From Candidatus Avimonas narfae (GTDB lineage: Bacteria; Bacillota; Clostridia; Oscillospirales; Acutalibacteraceae), in NCBI GenBank assembly GCA_904395335.1, contig CAJFNR010000065.1, positions 58,599 to 122,598 of the forward strand: a stretch of 64,000 nt of DNA, written 5' to 3'. Below, one piece after another: positions 1 to 9,000 of this stretch. Positions within the stretch are counted from its first letter, which is position 1. Every line of letters starts with the position of its first letter. The position numbers and the translations under genes were made by a program. The notes under the pieces were generated by a model. The model saw only the letters and a program-made list of their open reading frames with translations, had not been told where the DNA came from and did no database searches.

Positions 1-1115
1 TGTGCGAGAGTGGAAGGGAAGCACGGGACAACGGATACTGGCTGTTCAAATATATCCGGGAGTATCACCCGGAACAGGAGACCGCCTTTGTTATTGACCG
101 GGCCTCGGCAGATTTTGAAAAGGTGGAACGGCTGGGGAAGGTGGTTCCTTACGGCGGGTTGACCCATTGGATCTATTATCTGGCGGCGGAAAAAAACATC
201 AGTACGCAGAAGGACGGCAAGCCCAACGCTGCAGCCTGCTATCTGCTGGAGATCTATGGTATTTTGAAAAATATCCGTGTGTTTCTTCAGCATGGGATTA
301 CGATTAACGATGGGAAATGGCTGTATTATGAGGAAACAAAGATGAGGCTGTTTGTGTGCGGCGCTCAGCCGGAATACGATTTTATCCGGCAGTGCTTTGG
401 TTATCCGGAAGGGTATGTGCAATATTTAGGCTTCTGCCGTTTCGATACTCTCCATAATGCCCTGGTAAAGCCGCGGCAGGTTCTAGTGATGCCCTCCTGG
501 CGTCAGTGGCTCAATCATAAGGTGAAATCCTCTTATGAGCTGGATAATGTAGATAATTTCACACAGACGGAATACTTCCTGCGGTGGAACGGATTTCTCA
601 ACGCCCCCGCGCTTCATGCGTTCCTGGAGGAAAACGACCTAGAGCTTCTGTTCTATCCCCATCGTAACGTACAGGACAATCTGAAATATTTCCACGCGGG
701 ATCTGAGCGGGTTGTTCTGGCCAGCTGGACGGAATATGATATTCAGCAGATTATGAAGGAATCCGCCGTGATGATCACAGACTATTCCAGCGTAGCCATT
801 GATTTTGCCTACATGAAAAAGCCTACGCTGTATTACCAGTTTGACGAGGAAAAGTTCCGGCGGGGACAGTATGCGCAGGGATACTTTGATTACCGCAATG
901 GGTTTGGTCCCGTATGTACCGAACAGGCGGAGTTGGTAGCCGCTCTAAAGGACATGTATGGTACTGACGGTTTTCGGATGCGGGAACCCTATCTATCCCG
1001 TGTTCAGGAGTTTTTCCCACTGTACGATACGGAGAACTGCCGGAGAAACTATGAGGCCATTCGGGATCTTCCCGGCAGACGCACTCAAAAGGCGGAGAAG
1101 GGAGTGAGTGCATGA
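1..1115 (+). CDS. CDP-glycerol glycerophosphotransferase family protein (5' truncated by window edge)
   Basis: The frame is open from base 3, so the gene begins before the window; the GTG at 123 is internal. The upstream residues (ARDNGYWLFKYIRE) are typical of the TagB/TagF-type CDP-glycerol glycerophosphotransferase domain, as are the internal LQHGITINDGKW, YPHRNVQ and ITDYSSVAIDFAYMKKP segments. Such enzymes add glycerol-phosphate units to teichoic-acid-like or capsular polymers at the cytoplasmic membrane face. The stop overlaps the next start (ATGA at 1112-1115), so the gene is translationally coupled to a Wzy-like polymerase. The family is clear; the exact acceptor cannot be read. Confidence 0.85.
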   Translation, partial: CESGREARDNGYWLFKYIREYHPEQETAFVIDRASADFEKVERLGKVVPYGGLTHWIYYLAAEKNISTQKDGKPNAAACYLLEIYGILKNIRVFLQHGITINDGKWLYYEETKMRLFVCGAQPEYDFIRQCFGYPEGYVQYLGFCRFDTLHNALVKPRQVLVMPSWRQWLNHKVKSSYELDNVDNFTQTEYFLRWNGFLNAPALHAFLEENDLELLFYPHRNVQDNLKYFHAGSERVVLASWTEYDIQQIMKESAVMITDYSSVAIDFAYMKKPTLYYQFDEEKFRRGQYAQGYFDYRNGFGPVCTEQAELVAALKDMYGTDGFRMREPYLSRVQEFFPLYDTENCRRNYEAIRDLPGRRTQKAEKGVSA

Positions 1116-2611
1116 TCAAATGTATCCGGTATTCGCTGTTGGTAATATCGGCGGCCGTGGCTGTTATCGGGGGCGTCCGGGGAATTTTTAATATTACCCT
1201 GATTGGCGTACTGCTGCTTTTTCTTCATAATGTGCTGTTTTCTTTTGAGAGTATCCGCAGGCGGATCATTTTTCTTTTTTTCAATGGCACCTCGTTTGTT
1301 TTTCTCATTTGCCGGCCCGTGATCGATATGTTCCGCGGGGATATTTGGTGGCGGAATTTCAGCTCGGAAAGCGTCTGGTTTGCCCTGACCGCTTTGTATC
1401 TCACGCTGCTGTTCCTTTTTGCGGGCGCTCTGTTGGCGGAACGGTATGTCCGGCGTTCCGATGAGAAGAAGGGGAGGCTCCGAAAAGAGCGCCCGCTGCC
1501 GGGGCTAAGCCGGTTGCAGCGAGATGCGCGCAGGAAGCAATTCTTGTATTGCCTGCGAATTGTTTCCCTGGTGATGTTTTACTTGTCCATGGTCTGCTTT
1601 ATGATGGTGGAGATGGAAAAACTGGTATTTATGTCGGGTAGGGAATATGTGGAATACTATACCTCCTTCCAGACGCAGATGCCGGCTGTCATCCGCGCCT
1701 TTGACACCATGATGAAGTATTTCCTTTGCATTTTCCTCGCCACTATGCCTTCCAAGTCTATGACTTTTATTCCTCTGTGCTTATATTTTTTGTCAGCAGT
1801 GCCTTCGTTGCTTATCGGCATCCGCAATCCCATTGTACTCAACGCCATTTTCATATTTCTGTATTATTTTCTCCGCGATGTGCGGGAGAACAGCAAAAAA
1901 TGGCTGGGGTACGGCGAAAAGGTATTCATTATTCTCATGGCTCCGGCAGCGATTCTGTTCCTGGGGGCGTACAACTATATACGGGAAGGCTCCGCCGTGG
2001 CGGTAGAGGGCGTCATTGGCCTAGTGCTCGATTTTCTGCGCAAGCAGGGGGTGTCCTTTAACGTCTTGTGCATCGCTTACGACAGCATGCCGAAAGTCAG
2101 GAGCTTCGGTGCGGGAAACTACACCTTTGGTGATTTCACCGATTATTTCTTGCACAACGATTTGGTCGAGGGATTGCTGGGGCTGCCGAGTTTGGGGACT
2201 GGAAACAATGTGGTTTCCGCCACGCAGGGGCACAGCTTTTCCCACGCGATGTCTTACGCGGCGCTGGGGGATTCCTACTTGGAGGGCCATGGCTATGGTT
2301 CCTCCTTTATCCTGGAACTTTTTTATGATTACGGATGGCTTGGCGTGGTGCTGGGCGCTTTGATCTTCGGCTTTGTGACGATTCTGCTGGTACGGTTGTT
2401 CCAAAAAGGATGGGTATCTGGTACGATTGCCCTGGCGACGATGACCTCACTTTTTTTTGTTCCCCGCGCTTCCGCCGCCAGCTGGATTGTCTTCATTGTC
2501 ACAGCCCAATTCCTGCTGGCCATGATTTTTTCTTATGTAATGGCGCAGCTCTGCGTTAAATCCTATACGCCTTTGGTTTCCCGCTCGTTGCGGGTGAAGA
2601 GGCTGACATGA
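1112..2611 (+). CDS. O-antigen/polysaccharide polymerase, Wzy-like membrane protein
   Basis: A 499-aa polytopic membrane protein with about ten to twelve hydrophobic segments and a large soluble-side loop in the middle, as in Wzy polymerases. The C-terminal part carries the family-like signature GSSFILELFYDYGWLG followed by membrane helices. Wzy proteins join lipid-linked repeat units on the outer face of the membrane. It starts inside the stop codon of the preceding transferase and is followed by a chain-length protein, which fits a Wzx/Wzy-dependent pathway. Wzy proteins diverge strongly, so the call rests on topology, this motif and context. Confidence 0.75.
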   Translation: MIKCIRYSLLVISAAVAVIGGVRGIFNITLIGVLLLFLHNVLFSFESIRRRIIFLFFNGTSFVFLICRPVIDMFRGDIWWRNFSSESVWFALTALYLTLLFLFAGALLAERYVRRSDEKKGRLRKERPLPGLSRLQRDARRKQFLYCLRIVSLVMFYLSMVCFMMVEMEKLVFMSGREYVEYYTSFQTQMPAVIRAFDTMMKYFLCIFLATMPSKSMTFIPLCLYFLSAVPSLLIGIRNPIVLNAIFIFLYYFLRDVRENSKKWLGYGEKVFIILMAPAAILFLGAYNYIREGSAVAVEGVIGLVLDFLRKQGVSFNVLCIAYDSMPKVRSFGAGNYTFGDFTDYFLHNDLVEGLLGLPSLGTGNNVVSATQGHSFSHAMSYAALGDSYLEGHGYGSSFILELFYDYGWLGVVLGALIFGFVTILLVRLFQKGWVSGTIALATMTSLFFVPRASAASWIVFIVTAQFLLAMIFSYVMAQLCVKSYTPLVSRSLRVKRLT

Positions 2612-2678
2612 TCGTGGATCCCTGATTCGTATGGGAACCGTTTCAGATGCCGGATATAGAATAAAAGGAGCGAGAACT

Positions 2679-3539
2679 ATGTTTGAACATTTTGGAATAC
2701 GCGATGTGTTTACAGCCCTCTGGAAATACGCGAAATATCTTTTGATCATTCTGGTGGTAGCTGAACTCGCCTGCGTGGGGCTTCACTATTTAACGGCCGG
2801 GGACGCCGCAAGTACGGGAAATGTCACAGACAAGGAAAATTCTCCGGTCTATTCCTCCTCGGCGGCGTACAGCATCGCCCCCACAGAGGATGGCTCCCGT
2901 TACGAACTGGGAGAATCGGGCAATATGCTCAATACGGCCCATTATCTTGCCAGTACCTATAAGGATATGGTGAATACGGACTATTGTTATCAGTATGTTT
3001 ATGATGCCGTCATGGAGGCCTACACCCCGGAAAAATTTATCGAGGTGTCGGGGATCAAAAAGCTGAACCCCCAAATTACTCCGGATATGCTGAACGTGAA
3101 GGTGGTAAAAAACTTTTTGCGCAGTGCCGTGGTCAGCGACACGGCGGTGGTAAATATTTATGTGGAAACCTATGATCAGCAACTGACACAGGTGATGATT
3201 CAAGCGGCTCAGAAATATTTCACCGAGGAGCTTCCCAAGAATTTGGATCCTGCCCAGATTACCTATGTGGGCGGGGTGGAGCAGAAAGTTCAAAAAATGA
3301 CGGCAGAAATAGAACTGGAAGAAAGCAGCGAGAGTGCGGTGCTGGATCAGGCGGCCGCCGAAAGCACCAGCCCCAGCCTGAAAAAGCAGGTGGTGATTGT
3401 GGGAGTGCTGGTGGTTGCGCTTTACTGTGTGGTTGTCTTCTTTGTGGCGCTGTTCCGTCCCACGCTGAACCGCCGTTCCGATTTCGAGGAATACGGTGTG
3501 CCGGTCATTGGAGAGATTCCGACCGGGTTCGAACATTGA
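2679..3539 (+). CDS. Polysaccharide chain-length determinant / capsular regulator (CpsC/Wzz-like)
   Basis: A 286-aa protein with one membrane helix near residues 14-35, an extracytoplasmic central domain and a second helix around residues 240-262, the Wzz/CpsC arrangement. ATG 2679 is chosen because AAAGGAG at 2664-2670 lies just upstream; an in-frame start at 2631 has no comparable site. In Gram-positive bacteria such proteins activate a separate BY-kinase and set polymer length. The next gene encodes a degenerate BY-kinase-like protein, which supports the pairing. The C-terminal tail after helix 2 is short and resembles the activation segment of CpsC/CapA. Confidence 0.75.
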   Translation: MFEHFGIRDVFTALWKYAKYLLIILVVAELACVGLHYLTAGDAASTGNVTDKENSPVYSSSAAYSIAPTEDGSRYELGESGNMLNTAHYLASTYKDMVNTDYCYQYVYDAVMEAYTPEKFIEVSGIKKLNPQITPDMLNVKVVKNFLRSAVVSDTAVVNIYVETYDQQLTQVMIQAAQKYFTEELPKNLDPAQITYVGGVEQKVQKMTAEIELEESSESAVLDQAAAESTSPSLKKQVVIVGVLVVALYCVVVFFVALFRPTLNRRSDFEEYGVPVIGEIPTGFEH

Positions 3540-3570
3540 CGCCGAAGCTAACAGGGAAAGGATGAAAAGT

Positions 3571-4083
3571 ATGAGCCAGGAATATCGGTTGAGCCTGCAG
3601 GAAAAGCAGGAGCAGGCCTTTGGATTTATTGCCGGAGCGGTACGGGAGCGTCTGGAGAAGGGAAAGCCCTCGGTTATTGCCCTGTCATCCAGCGGCACTC
3701 CCAGACGAATTCAGTCGGCGGCGGCCGTCAAATTAGCGGAGCGTCTGAGCCGGCAAAAAAAATGCCTGTTGGTGAAGCTGGAGCTGTCGGCGGAGGGAAA
3801 ATCTTCCGGCTGGAAGGAAGAGGGAAGCTGTCTGACAGGGACCAATGTACCAGCCGAACAGCTGAAAGCACTGCTGGAGGAAAAAAAGGCACAATTCGAT
3901 GCTGTGGTATTGGATATCCCGCCGGTAATGTTGTTTTCCGAAGCCCTGGAGTATGCGCGGACAGCCGACCAGCTCTATCTTCTGGAGCGTTACCGTTATA
4001 CTCTGTACTCCCATTATGAAAAAACTATGGCCCTTTTGCGGGACAGCGGACTGCAGGTAAGCGGCGTAATTGCCTGCCGTTAA
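3571..4083 (+). CDS. BY-kinase-like (CpsD/CapB-like) protein lacking a Walker A motif
   Basis: A 171-aa protein starting at ATG 3571, eight to nine bases after GGGAAAGGA; the ATG at 3562 is too close to that site. The Walker B region FDAVVLDIPPV and the following DQLYLLERY stretch match the capsular BY-kinase fold. Where the family has a GEGKS/T P-loop, this protein reads LSSSGTPRRIQSAA, without a GK[ST] element, and the A' motif is LLVKLELS with no acidic ending of the DAD type. No C-terminal tyrosine cluster is present; the protein ends VSGVIACR. It probably cannot hydrolyse ATP and may act as a structural partner of the upstream CpsC-like protein. Confidence 0.65.
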   Translation: MSQEYRLSLQEKQEQAFGFIAGAVRERLEKGKPSVIALSSSGTPRRIQSAAAVKLAERLSRQKKCLLVKLELSAEGKSSGWKEEGSCLTGTNVPAEQLKALLEEKKAQFDAVVLDIPPVMLFSEALEYARTADQLYLLERYRYTLYSHYEKTMALLRDSGLQVSGVIACR

Positions 4084-4110
4084 AATAATAAGGCGAAGAG
4101 GGCGAACCGC

Positions 4111-5190
4111 ATGAAATCCCTTTATTTCATAATCTATGACATGTCGGAAATGGGCGGTATCCAAGGGGTTATCGTGAAAATGGCGAACGCACTCGCTGAC
4201 CGGGGCTATGATGTCCATATCGTCAGCATGGTGTTGCGGGAGACCATTCCCTGGCACCTGTCTCCTCAGGTGGAGGTACACAACATCAACCGGTCGGACG
4301 ATTCCTATAATCGTGCGCTGATTACGGGATTTCCGGAGCTCCGTTCCTTTTTTCGAGGACGTAAGGCGGACGTGGTGTTTTTGATGGGCCATTACGCCAG
4401 CAAATACATTCTCTGTCCCCGGTATACCAAGGCGCGCTTGATTTTCTGTGATCACGGCGCCTTGGCCAATCAGCTGGATAACCGCCGGGTGACCATGCTG
4501 CGCTATCTTTCCACGCGGTTTGCCGATCACATTGTCACGCTGACGGAACGCACCCTCCGGGATTATCGGGAGAAGTGGCATATCGCGGCGGATCGTATTG
4601 AGTGTATCCCCAACTGGATGGAGGAGCCGGAAGAACAGCCGCAGCCCTATGATATTCGTTCCCGGAAGATTGTGACGGTGGGGCGGTTCACTCCGGAAAA
4701 AGGGTTTGATCGCGTCGTAAGAATTGCCGAGAAAGTTTTTCATCGCCACCCGGACTGGGAGTGGCATGCCATCGGTGATGGCGAATGCCGGGAGGAAATT
4801 CAGCAGGAAGCCCAGCGTCGTGGAATCGGCAATCAGCTGCTTTTCCCCGGTCAAGTAAACGATATGCCCCAACGGTATCCGCACTACGCCATGTATGTCC
4901 TGCCGTCCTATCGAGAGGGGCTTCCGTTGGTTTTGCTGGAGGCCAAGCAGCACCATCTGCCTATGGTGAGTTTCGACTGCCTCACCGGACCGTCGGAGAT
5001 TATCACCGACGGAAAGGACGGGCTGTTGATCCCCAATGGAGACGAGGAAGCTATGGCACAGGCTGTGTGCCGCCTGATCGAATCGGAGGAAACGCGGCAG
5101 GCTATGGCGGAATACCAGGGGGATAAAATTGGACGCTTCCGCAGGGAAGCCGTGCTGGAGCAATGGATTCGTTTGATTGAGAAATGCTGA
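4111..5190 (+). CDS. Glycosyltransferase family 4 protein
   Basis: A 359-aa GT-B glycosyltransferase. The N-terminal domain has the glycine-rich MSEMGGIQGVIVKMANALADRGYDV; the C-terminal donor-binding domain has VTVGRFTPEKGFD and PSYREGLPLVLLEA, the E-x7-E GT4 signature. It would transfer a sugar from a nucleotide donor onto the lipid-linked repeat unit in the cytoplasm. It sits 27 bp after the BY-kinase-like gene and 34 bp before the flippase, so it belongs to the same operon. Donor and linkage cannot be inferred. Confidence 0.88.
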   Translation: MKSLYFIIYDMSEMGGIQGVIVKMANALADRGYDVHIVSMVLRETIPWHLSPQVEVHNINRSDDSYNRALITGFPELRSFFRGRKADVVFLMGHYASKYILCPRYTKARLIFCDHGALANQLDNRRVTMLRYLSTRFADHIVTLTERTLRDYREKWHIAADRIECIPNWMEEPEEQPQPYDIRSRKIVTVGRFTPEKGFDRVVRIAEKVFHRHPDWEWHAIGDGECREEIQQEAQRRGIGNQLLFPGQVNDMPQRYPHYAMYVLPSYREGLPLVLLEAKQHHLPMVSFDCLTGPSEIITDGKDGLLIPNGDEEAMAQAVCRLIESEETRQAMAEYQGDKIGRFRREAVLEQWIRLIEKC

Positions 5191-5224
5191 CGATAATCGG
5201 AGACGCTCTCCGGGATAGGCGGTT

Positions 5225-6775
5225 TTGCTTTTGAAACGTGCAAAGAGTTCTATGATGAACATGGGAGCGGGTATCATCGGCCAGTCGCTGGCGCTGGTGG
5301 TCAGCTATATTGCCCGCCGCGTTTTTTTGGATGTGCTCAATGCGGATTATTTGGGTGTAAACAACCTGTTTACCAATATACTGTCCATGCTTTCCCTGGT
5401 GGAGATTGGCATCGGGCCGGCTATCGTCTACAGTTTGTACAAGCCCCTTGCCGAACATGACACCGCCAAGGTCAAGGTCCTGATGAAACTCTTCCGCACC
5501 GCGTATATCCTGATCGGCGTGATTATTCTGGTGCTGGGCGGGGGGCTGACCCCGTTTATCGAATTTTTCATGAAGGAAACCCCTTCAGTTCCTCATGTGC
5601 ATTTGATTTTTCTGTTTTTCGTAGCAAACACGGCGGTTTCTTACTTCTTTTCCTACCGTCGGTCCCTGATTATCGCCGATCAACGACGGTATATCGATAC
5701 GTTGGTTCACTACGGATGCTACAGCCTGATGAACGTGGGGCAAATAATCGGCTTATATTTGACAAAAAACTATTTTCTTTATCTGATCATCCAGCTGTTG
5801 TCCACCCTATTGGAAAATGTGATCATTTCGGTGAAGGCCAAGCGAATGTATCCTTTCCTGAAGGAGAAAACCAACGATAAGCTGGATCCGGAGACCAAAC
5901 AGCAGATTGTCCGCAACACCTCGGCCATGGTGTTTCACAAAATCGGCGGAATGGTGGTCAATTCCACGGACAACATGATCATTTCCAAAATGATCGGTAT
6001 CGGTGCCGTCGGAATCTATGCCAACTACCAGATGGTCATCAATGCCCTGAAATCTATTATGGGACAAATATTCCAGGCGATGACTGCCAGTATCGGTAAT
6101 TTGGGGGCTACCGAGTCCCGGGATAAAACCATCCGTGTTTTCCGCTCCATTTTTCTGATGGGGAACTGGCTGTACGGTTTTTCCTCTATCTGCCTGTTTG
6201 TCCTTTTCAATCCCTTCATCGAGCTGAGCTTCGGGGCCGATTACCTTTTTGATCCCGCCGTGGTCTTTATCATTGTATTCAATTTCTATCTGACCGGAAT
6301 GCGGCAGGCGGTTCTCACTTTCCGTGATGCCTTTGGCATTTACTGGCAGGATCGGTACAAGCCGCTGTTTGAATCCGTGATCAATCTGGTGGTATCCATT
6401 GGTTTAGCTTCTGTGTGGGGGATTTTCGGTGTCTTTATAGGAACGGCCGTCAGCACCCTCACCACCTGTTTTTGGGTGGAACCGTATATCCTTTACAAAT
6501 ATGCGTTTCAATCGCCCGTCCGCCCTTATTTTGTGCGTTACGGGCTGTATACGCTGACGACGGCGGTATGCGGCGCCCTCACCTATGGGGTCTGTTCCTT
6601 TTTGTTTCCTGAAACAACGCTGCTGTCCTTTATCGGACGAATAGCGTTTTGCCTGGTGATCCCCAACGGTGTGTACCTGTTGCTGTTTGGACGGACGCAG
6701 GAGTTTCGGTATCTGCTGGAAACGGTAAAAGAAGTTCTGTATCCTTTGCTGCAAAAAATAGGGAAAAAGCGGTAA
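5225..6775 (+). CDS. Polysaccharide flippase, Wzx-like (MOP/PST superfamily)
   Basis: A 516-aa integral membrane protein with about twelve to fourteen helices. The N-terminal pattern RRVFLDVLNADYLGVNNLFTN and the segment NSTDNMIISKMIG are typical of oligosaccharide flippases in Firmicute polysaccharide clusters. It would move the completed repeat unit across the membrane for the Wzy-like polymerase. TTG 5225 is used because it leaves the basic KRAKSS leader; ATG 5252 is an alternative, and neither has a strong ribosome binding site. It is the last gene of the cluster; a short GC hairpin (6791-6806) without a U tract follows. Confidence 0.82.
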   Translation: MLLKRAKSSMMNMGAGIIGQSLALVVSYIARRVFLDVLNADYLGVNNLFTNILSMLSLVEIGIGPAIVYSLYKPLAEHDTAKVKVLMKLFRTAYILIGVIILVLGGGLTPFIEFFMKETPSVPHVHLIFLFFVANTAVSYFFSYRRSLIIADQRRYIDTLVHYGCYSLMNVGQIIGLYLTKNYFLYLIIQLLSTLLENVIISVKAKRMYPFLKEKTNDKLDPETKQQIVRNTSAMVFHKIGGMVVNSTDNMIISKMIGIGAVGIYANYQMVINALKSIMGQIFQAMTASIGNLGATESRDKTIRVFRSIFLMGNWLYGFSSICLFVLFNPFIELSFGADYLFDPAVVFIIVFNFYLTGMRQAVLTFRDAFGIYWQDRYKPLFESVINLVVSIGLASVWGIFGVFIGTAVSTLTTCFWVEPYILYKYAFQSPVRPYFVRYGLYTLTTAVCGALTYGVCSFLFPETTLLSFIGRIAFCLVIPNGVYLLLFGRTQEFRYLLETVKEVLYPLLQKIGKKR

Positions 6776-6833
6776 GATAACCGATGAATCCCCGCCAAAC
6801 GGCGGGAATGGTTCGATCGGCTGTACTTTGGCC

Positions 6834-6862
6834 GCATATTCGATTTTTCCACCGCATATCAT
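6834..6862 (+). promoter_or_regulatory. Sigma-E-type sporulation promoter of spoIIID
   Basis: GCATATT at 6834-6840 matches the sigma-E -35 consensus KMATATT completely. After a 14-bp spacer, CATATCAT at 6855-6862 agrees with the -10 consensus CATACAnT at five of seven fixed positions. spoIIID is a known sigma-E regulon member in Bacillus and Clostridium. The expected start point near 6869 leaves a short leader before GTG 6891. Confidence 0.55.
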
Positions 6863-6890
6863 CTAGTGAAGAAATTCGAGAGGTGATAGC

Positions 6891-7169
6891 GTGAAGGGAG
6901 CAGTCGAGGAGCGGGCCGTCGAGCTGGGCGAGTACATCATTGAAAATAACGCGACGGTGCGCGCCGCCGCTAAGAAGTTTCATATATCCAAGTCGACCGT
7001 ACATAAAGATGTATCCGATCGCCTTCGGGTTGTCAACCCCCAGCTGTATCATCAGGTTAGGGGGGTATTGGATATCAACAAGGCACAGCGGCATATCCGA
7101 GGGGGCATTGCCACCCGGGAGAAATACCGTCATCAGTCCGAGTCGGAACAGGAGCATCGCGAAAAGTAA
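6891..7169 (+). CDS. spoIIID: Sporulation transcriptional regulator SpoIIID
   Basis: A 92-aa DNA-binding protein. ERAVELGEYIIENNATVRAAAKKFHISKSTVHKDVSDRL is the SpoIIID helix-turn-helix (quoted in parts: ERAVELGEYI; TVRAAAKKFHISKSTVHKDV), and the C-terminal KAQRHIRGGIATREKY basic segment is family-specific. SpoIIID acts in the mother cell, turning sigma-E genes up or down during engulfment. GTG 6891 follows GAGAGGTGAT with good spacing. The stop codon lies inside the terminator hairpin. Its presence means the organism has the sporulation programme. Confidence 0.95.
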   Translation: MKGAVEERAVELGEYIIENNATVRAAAKKFHISKSTVHKDVSDRLRVVNPQLYHQVRGVLDINKAQRHIRGGIATREKYRHQSESEQEHREK

Positions 7170-7210
7170 AGGATAGGAGCCCGGCCATATGGCCGGGCTC
7201 CTATCCTTTA
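7167..7210. terminator. Bidirectional terminator, perfect 22-bp inverted repeat
   Basis: Bases 7167-7188 and 7189-7210 are perfect reverse complements with their centre at CAT|ATG. The repeat starts with the TAA of spoIIID and reaches within six bases of the stop of the convergent alpha-glucosidase. A-rich and T-rich ends give U-containing tails in both directions. Confidence 0.8.
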
Positions 7211-7215
7211 CCGGT

Positions 7216-8889
7216 TTAGATTTCCGCTACCACCGACTGGTAGGGTTTCAGGTTCAGTACATCGTCCCGGATATCCGCATCCGGGTAGTTGGTCAACAAA
7301 ACCTTGCGTACCGTATAGGGCAGCTTGACCTCCCGGTCGCCGGAGGTAAAATGGTTGACAACCAGGATTTTCTGGCCCTGCTCCTCCCGCACATAGGCGA
7401 TGACATCGTCGTATTCCAGCAGGCAGGGGGTGATGGTTCCATAGCCAAGCGGGCCACTGGTGGCCGGATCCTTGCGCAGGGCCACCAGCTTTTTATAATA
7501 GGCCAGCACGGAATGGGGATCTTGCCGCTCCGCAGCCGCATTCACCGTGGTATAGCTGGGGTTGACCTTCAACCAGGGCTTGCCAGTGGTAAAGCCGGCA
7601 TTGGGGCCGTCATCCCACGGGAAGGGGGTACGGGCGTTGTCGCGGCTGTATTCGCCGACCACCTGTACCGCTTCTTCCGGCGTGCAGCCCGCCTGCTGCA
7701 CCAGATTGTACTGGTTCAGGGTAGAGATATCGTTGAATTCCTCCGCGCTGTTCCACGGGCAGTTGGCCATGCCCAGTTCCTGTCCCTGATAGATGAAGGG
7801 AGTACCGCGCAGCAGGAAATACAGGGTGGCCAGCATGGTGGCGCTGGCGTATCCGTGATCCCCTTTGGGAATGTATTTGTCCAAGGCACGGGGATAATCG
7901 TGGTTTTCTAGATAGACGGCACCCCAGCCCACCTTCTGGATCTCTGTCTGGCTGCGGAACAGCATGTCCCGGAATTCGGGAACGGTCCATTCGCCAACCT
8001 TTTTATAGTCCTTCCAGGTGCTGGCCCAGCCGGCGTAGATCTCAGTATAGGTGAAGTCGAACATCATGGAGAAGTAGCCGTTTTCACCCACATACTCGCC
8101 GTACTGCTCATAGGGGACGCCGGGAGCCTCCGCCACCGTCATGCAGTCGGTGCGGTCAAAGGTTTCGTGCCGCATTTCCATAAGGAAATCACCGATGCCG
8201 GGATAATTCTTGCAGCATTCCAGCAGACCGCACATGCCGTCGGCCTCCGGCTCCCGGCTGGCCAGGGTGGGATCTTTTTTGATATGAATGATGGCGTCCA
8301 GGCGGAAGCCGGCCACCCCTTTGTCCTGCCAGTAGTTGATCATATCGTACAGCTTGCGGCGCAGCTTGGGATTTTCCCAATTGAGATCCGGCTGCTTTTT
8401 GCCGAAGATGTGCAGGTAATACCGCCCGTCGCCCACCGGCTCCCATGCGGGACCGCCGAACATGGAGCGCCAGTTGTTGGGAAGCTGACCGTTTTCTCCC
8501 CGGCGGAAGTAGAAATACTCCGCTTCCTCGCAGTCGGGGTCGGCCAACGCCTTCTGAAACCACGGATGCTCGTCCGAGCAGTGGTTGAGCACCAGGTCCA
8601 TGATGATTTTGATGCCCTTTTCCTTGGCTTTGGCCAGCAGCTCATCCATATCCTCGTTGGTGCCGAACTGCGGATCGATCTGATAATAGTCGGAGATATC
8701 GTAGCCGTTGTCATCCATAGGGGACTTGTAAACCGGACAGATCCACACCACGTCGATGCCCAGTTCCTGTAGATAATCCAGCTTTTCGATAATCCCTCTC
8801 AGATCGCCCACACCGTCGCCGTTGGCGTCGTAAAAGCTGCGGGGATAAATCTGATAGGCAATGGCATTCTGCCACCATTTCCGTTCCAT
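7216..8889 (-). CDS. Alpha-glucosidase / oligo-1,6-glucosidase (GH13)
   Basis: A 557-aa enzyme starting at ATG 8889 (AGGAGG 7 bases upstream). The GH13 regions are present: DLVLNH (region I), GFRLDA with nucleophile Asp198, VAEAPG with acid/base Glu254, and ENHDYPR with Asp331. The QIYPRSFYDANGDGVGDLRGI N-terminus is typical of the oligo-1,6-glucosidase, trehalose-6-phosphate hydrolase and alpha-glucosidase subfamilies (quoted here as an N-terminal signature). It would cleave terminal glucose from small alpha-glucosides in the cytoplasm. No sugar transporter adjoins it; a Gfo/Idh/MocA oxidoreductase lies 111 bp upstream on the same strand. Substrate within the group is not resolved. Confidence 0.88.
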   Translation of the reverse strand: MERKWWQNAIAYQIYPRSFYDANGDGVGDLRGIIEKLDYLQELGIDVVWICPVYKSPMDDNGYDISDYYQIDPQFGTNEDMDELLAKAKEKGIKIIMDLVLNHCSDEHPWFQKALADPDCEEAEYFYFRRGENGQLPNNWRSMFGGPAWEPVGDGRYYLHIFGKKQPDLNWENPKLRRKLYDMINYWQDKGVAGFRLDAIIHIKKDPTLASREPEADGMCGLLECCKNYPGIGDFLMEMRHETFDRTDCMTVAEAPGVPYEQYGEYVGENGYFSMMFDFTYTEIYAGWASTWKDYKKVGEWTVPEFRDMLFRSQTEIQKVGWGAVYLENHDYPRALDKYIPKGDHGYASATMLATLYFLLRGTPFIYQGQELGMANCPWNSAEEFNDISTLNQYNLVQQAGCTPEEAVQVVGEYSRDNARTPFPWDDGPNAGFTTGKPWLKVNPSYTTVNAAAERQDPHSVLAYYKKLVALRKDPATSGPLGYGTITPCLLEYDDVIAYVREEQGQKILVVNHFTSGDREVKLPYTVRKVLLTNYPDADIRDDVLNLKPYQSVVAEI

Positions 8890-9000
8890 AATCCGCCTCC
8901 TAATTTCCATTGCCGCGGATCCGCCGCGGCTACCCTTCCATGATACCCAAAATGGCCGCGATACGCAAGAGGGTTTGTCCACCGAAAGAAAAATAGGCGG

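Noticed and set aside
3733..5277. 514-aa minus-strand frame under the glycosyltransferase genes
   Set aside because: Antisense to a well-supported polysaccharide operon and without any family pattern.
6791..6806. CCCGCC-AAAC-GGCGGG hairpin after the flippase gene as a terminator
   Set aside because: The stem is short and no T run follows on either side.
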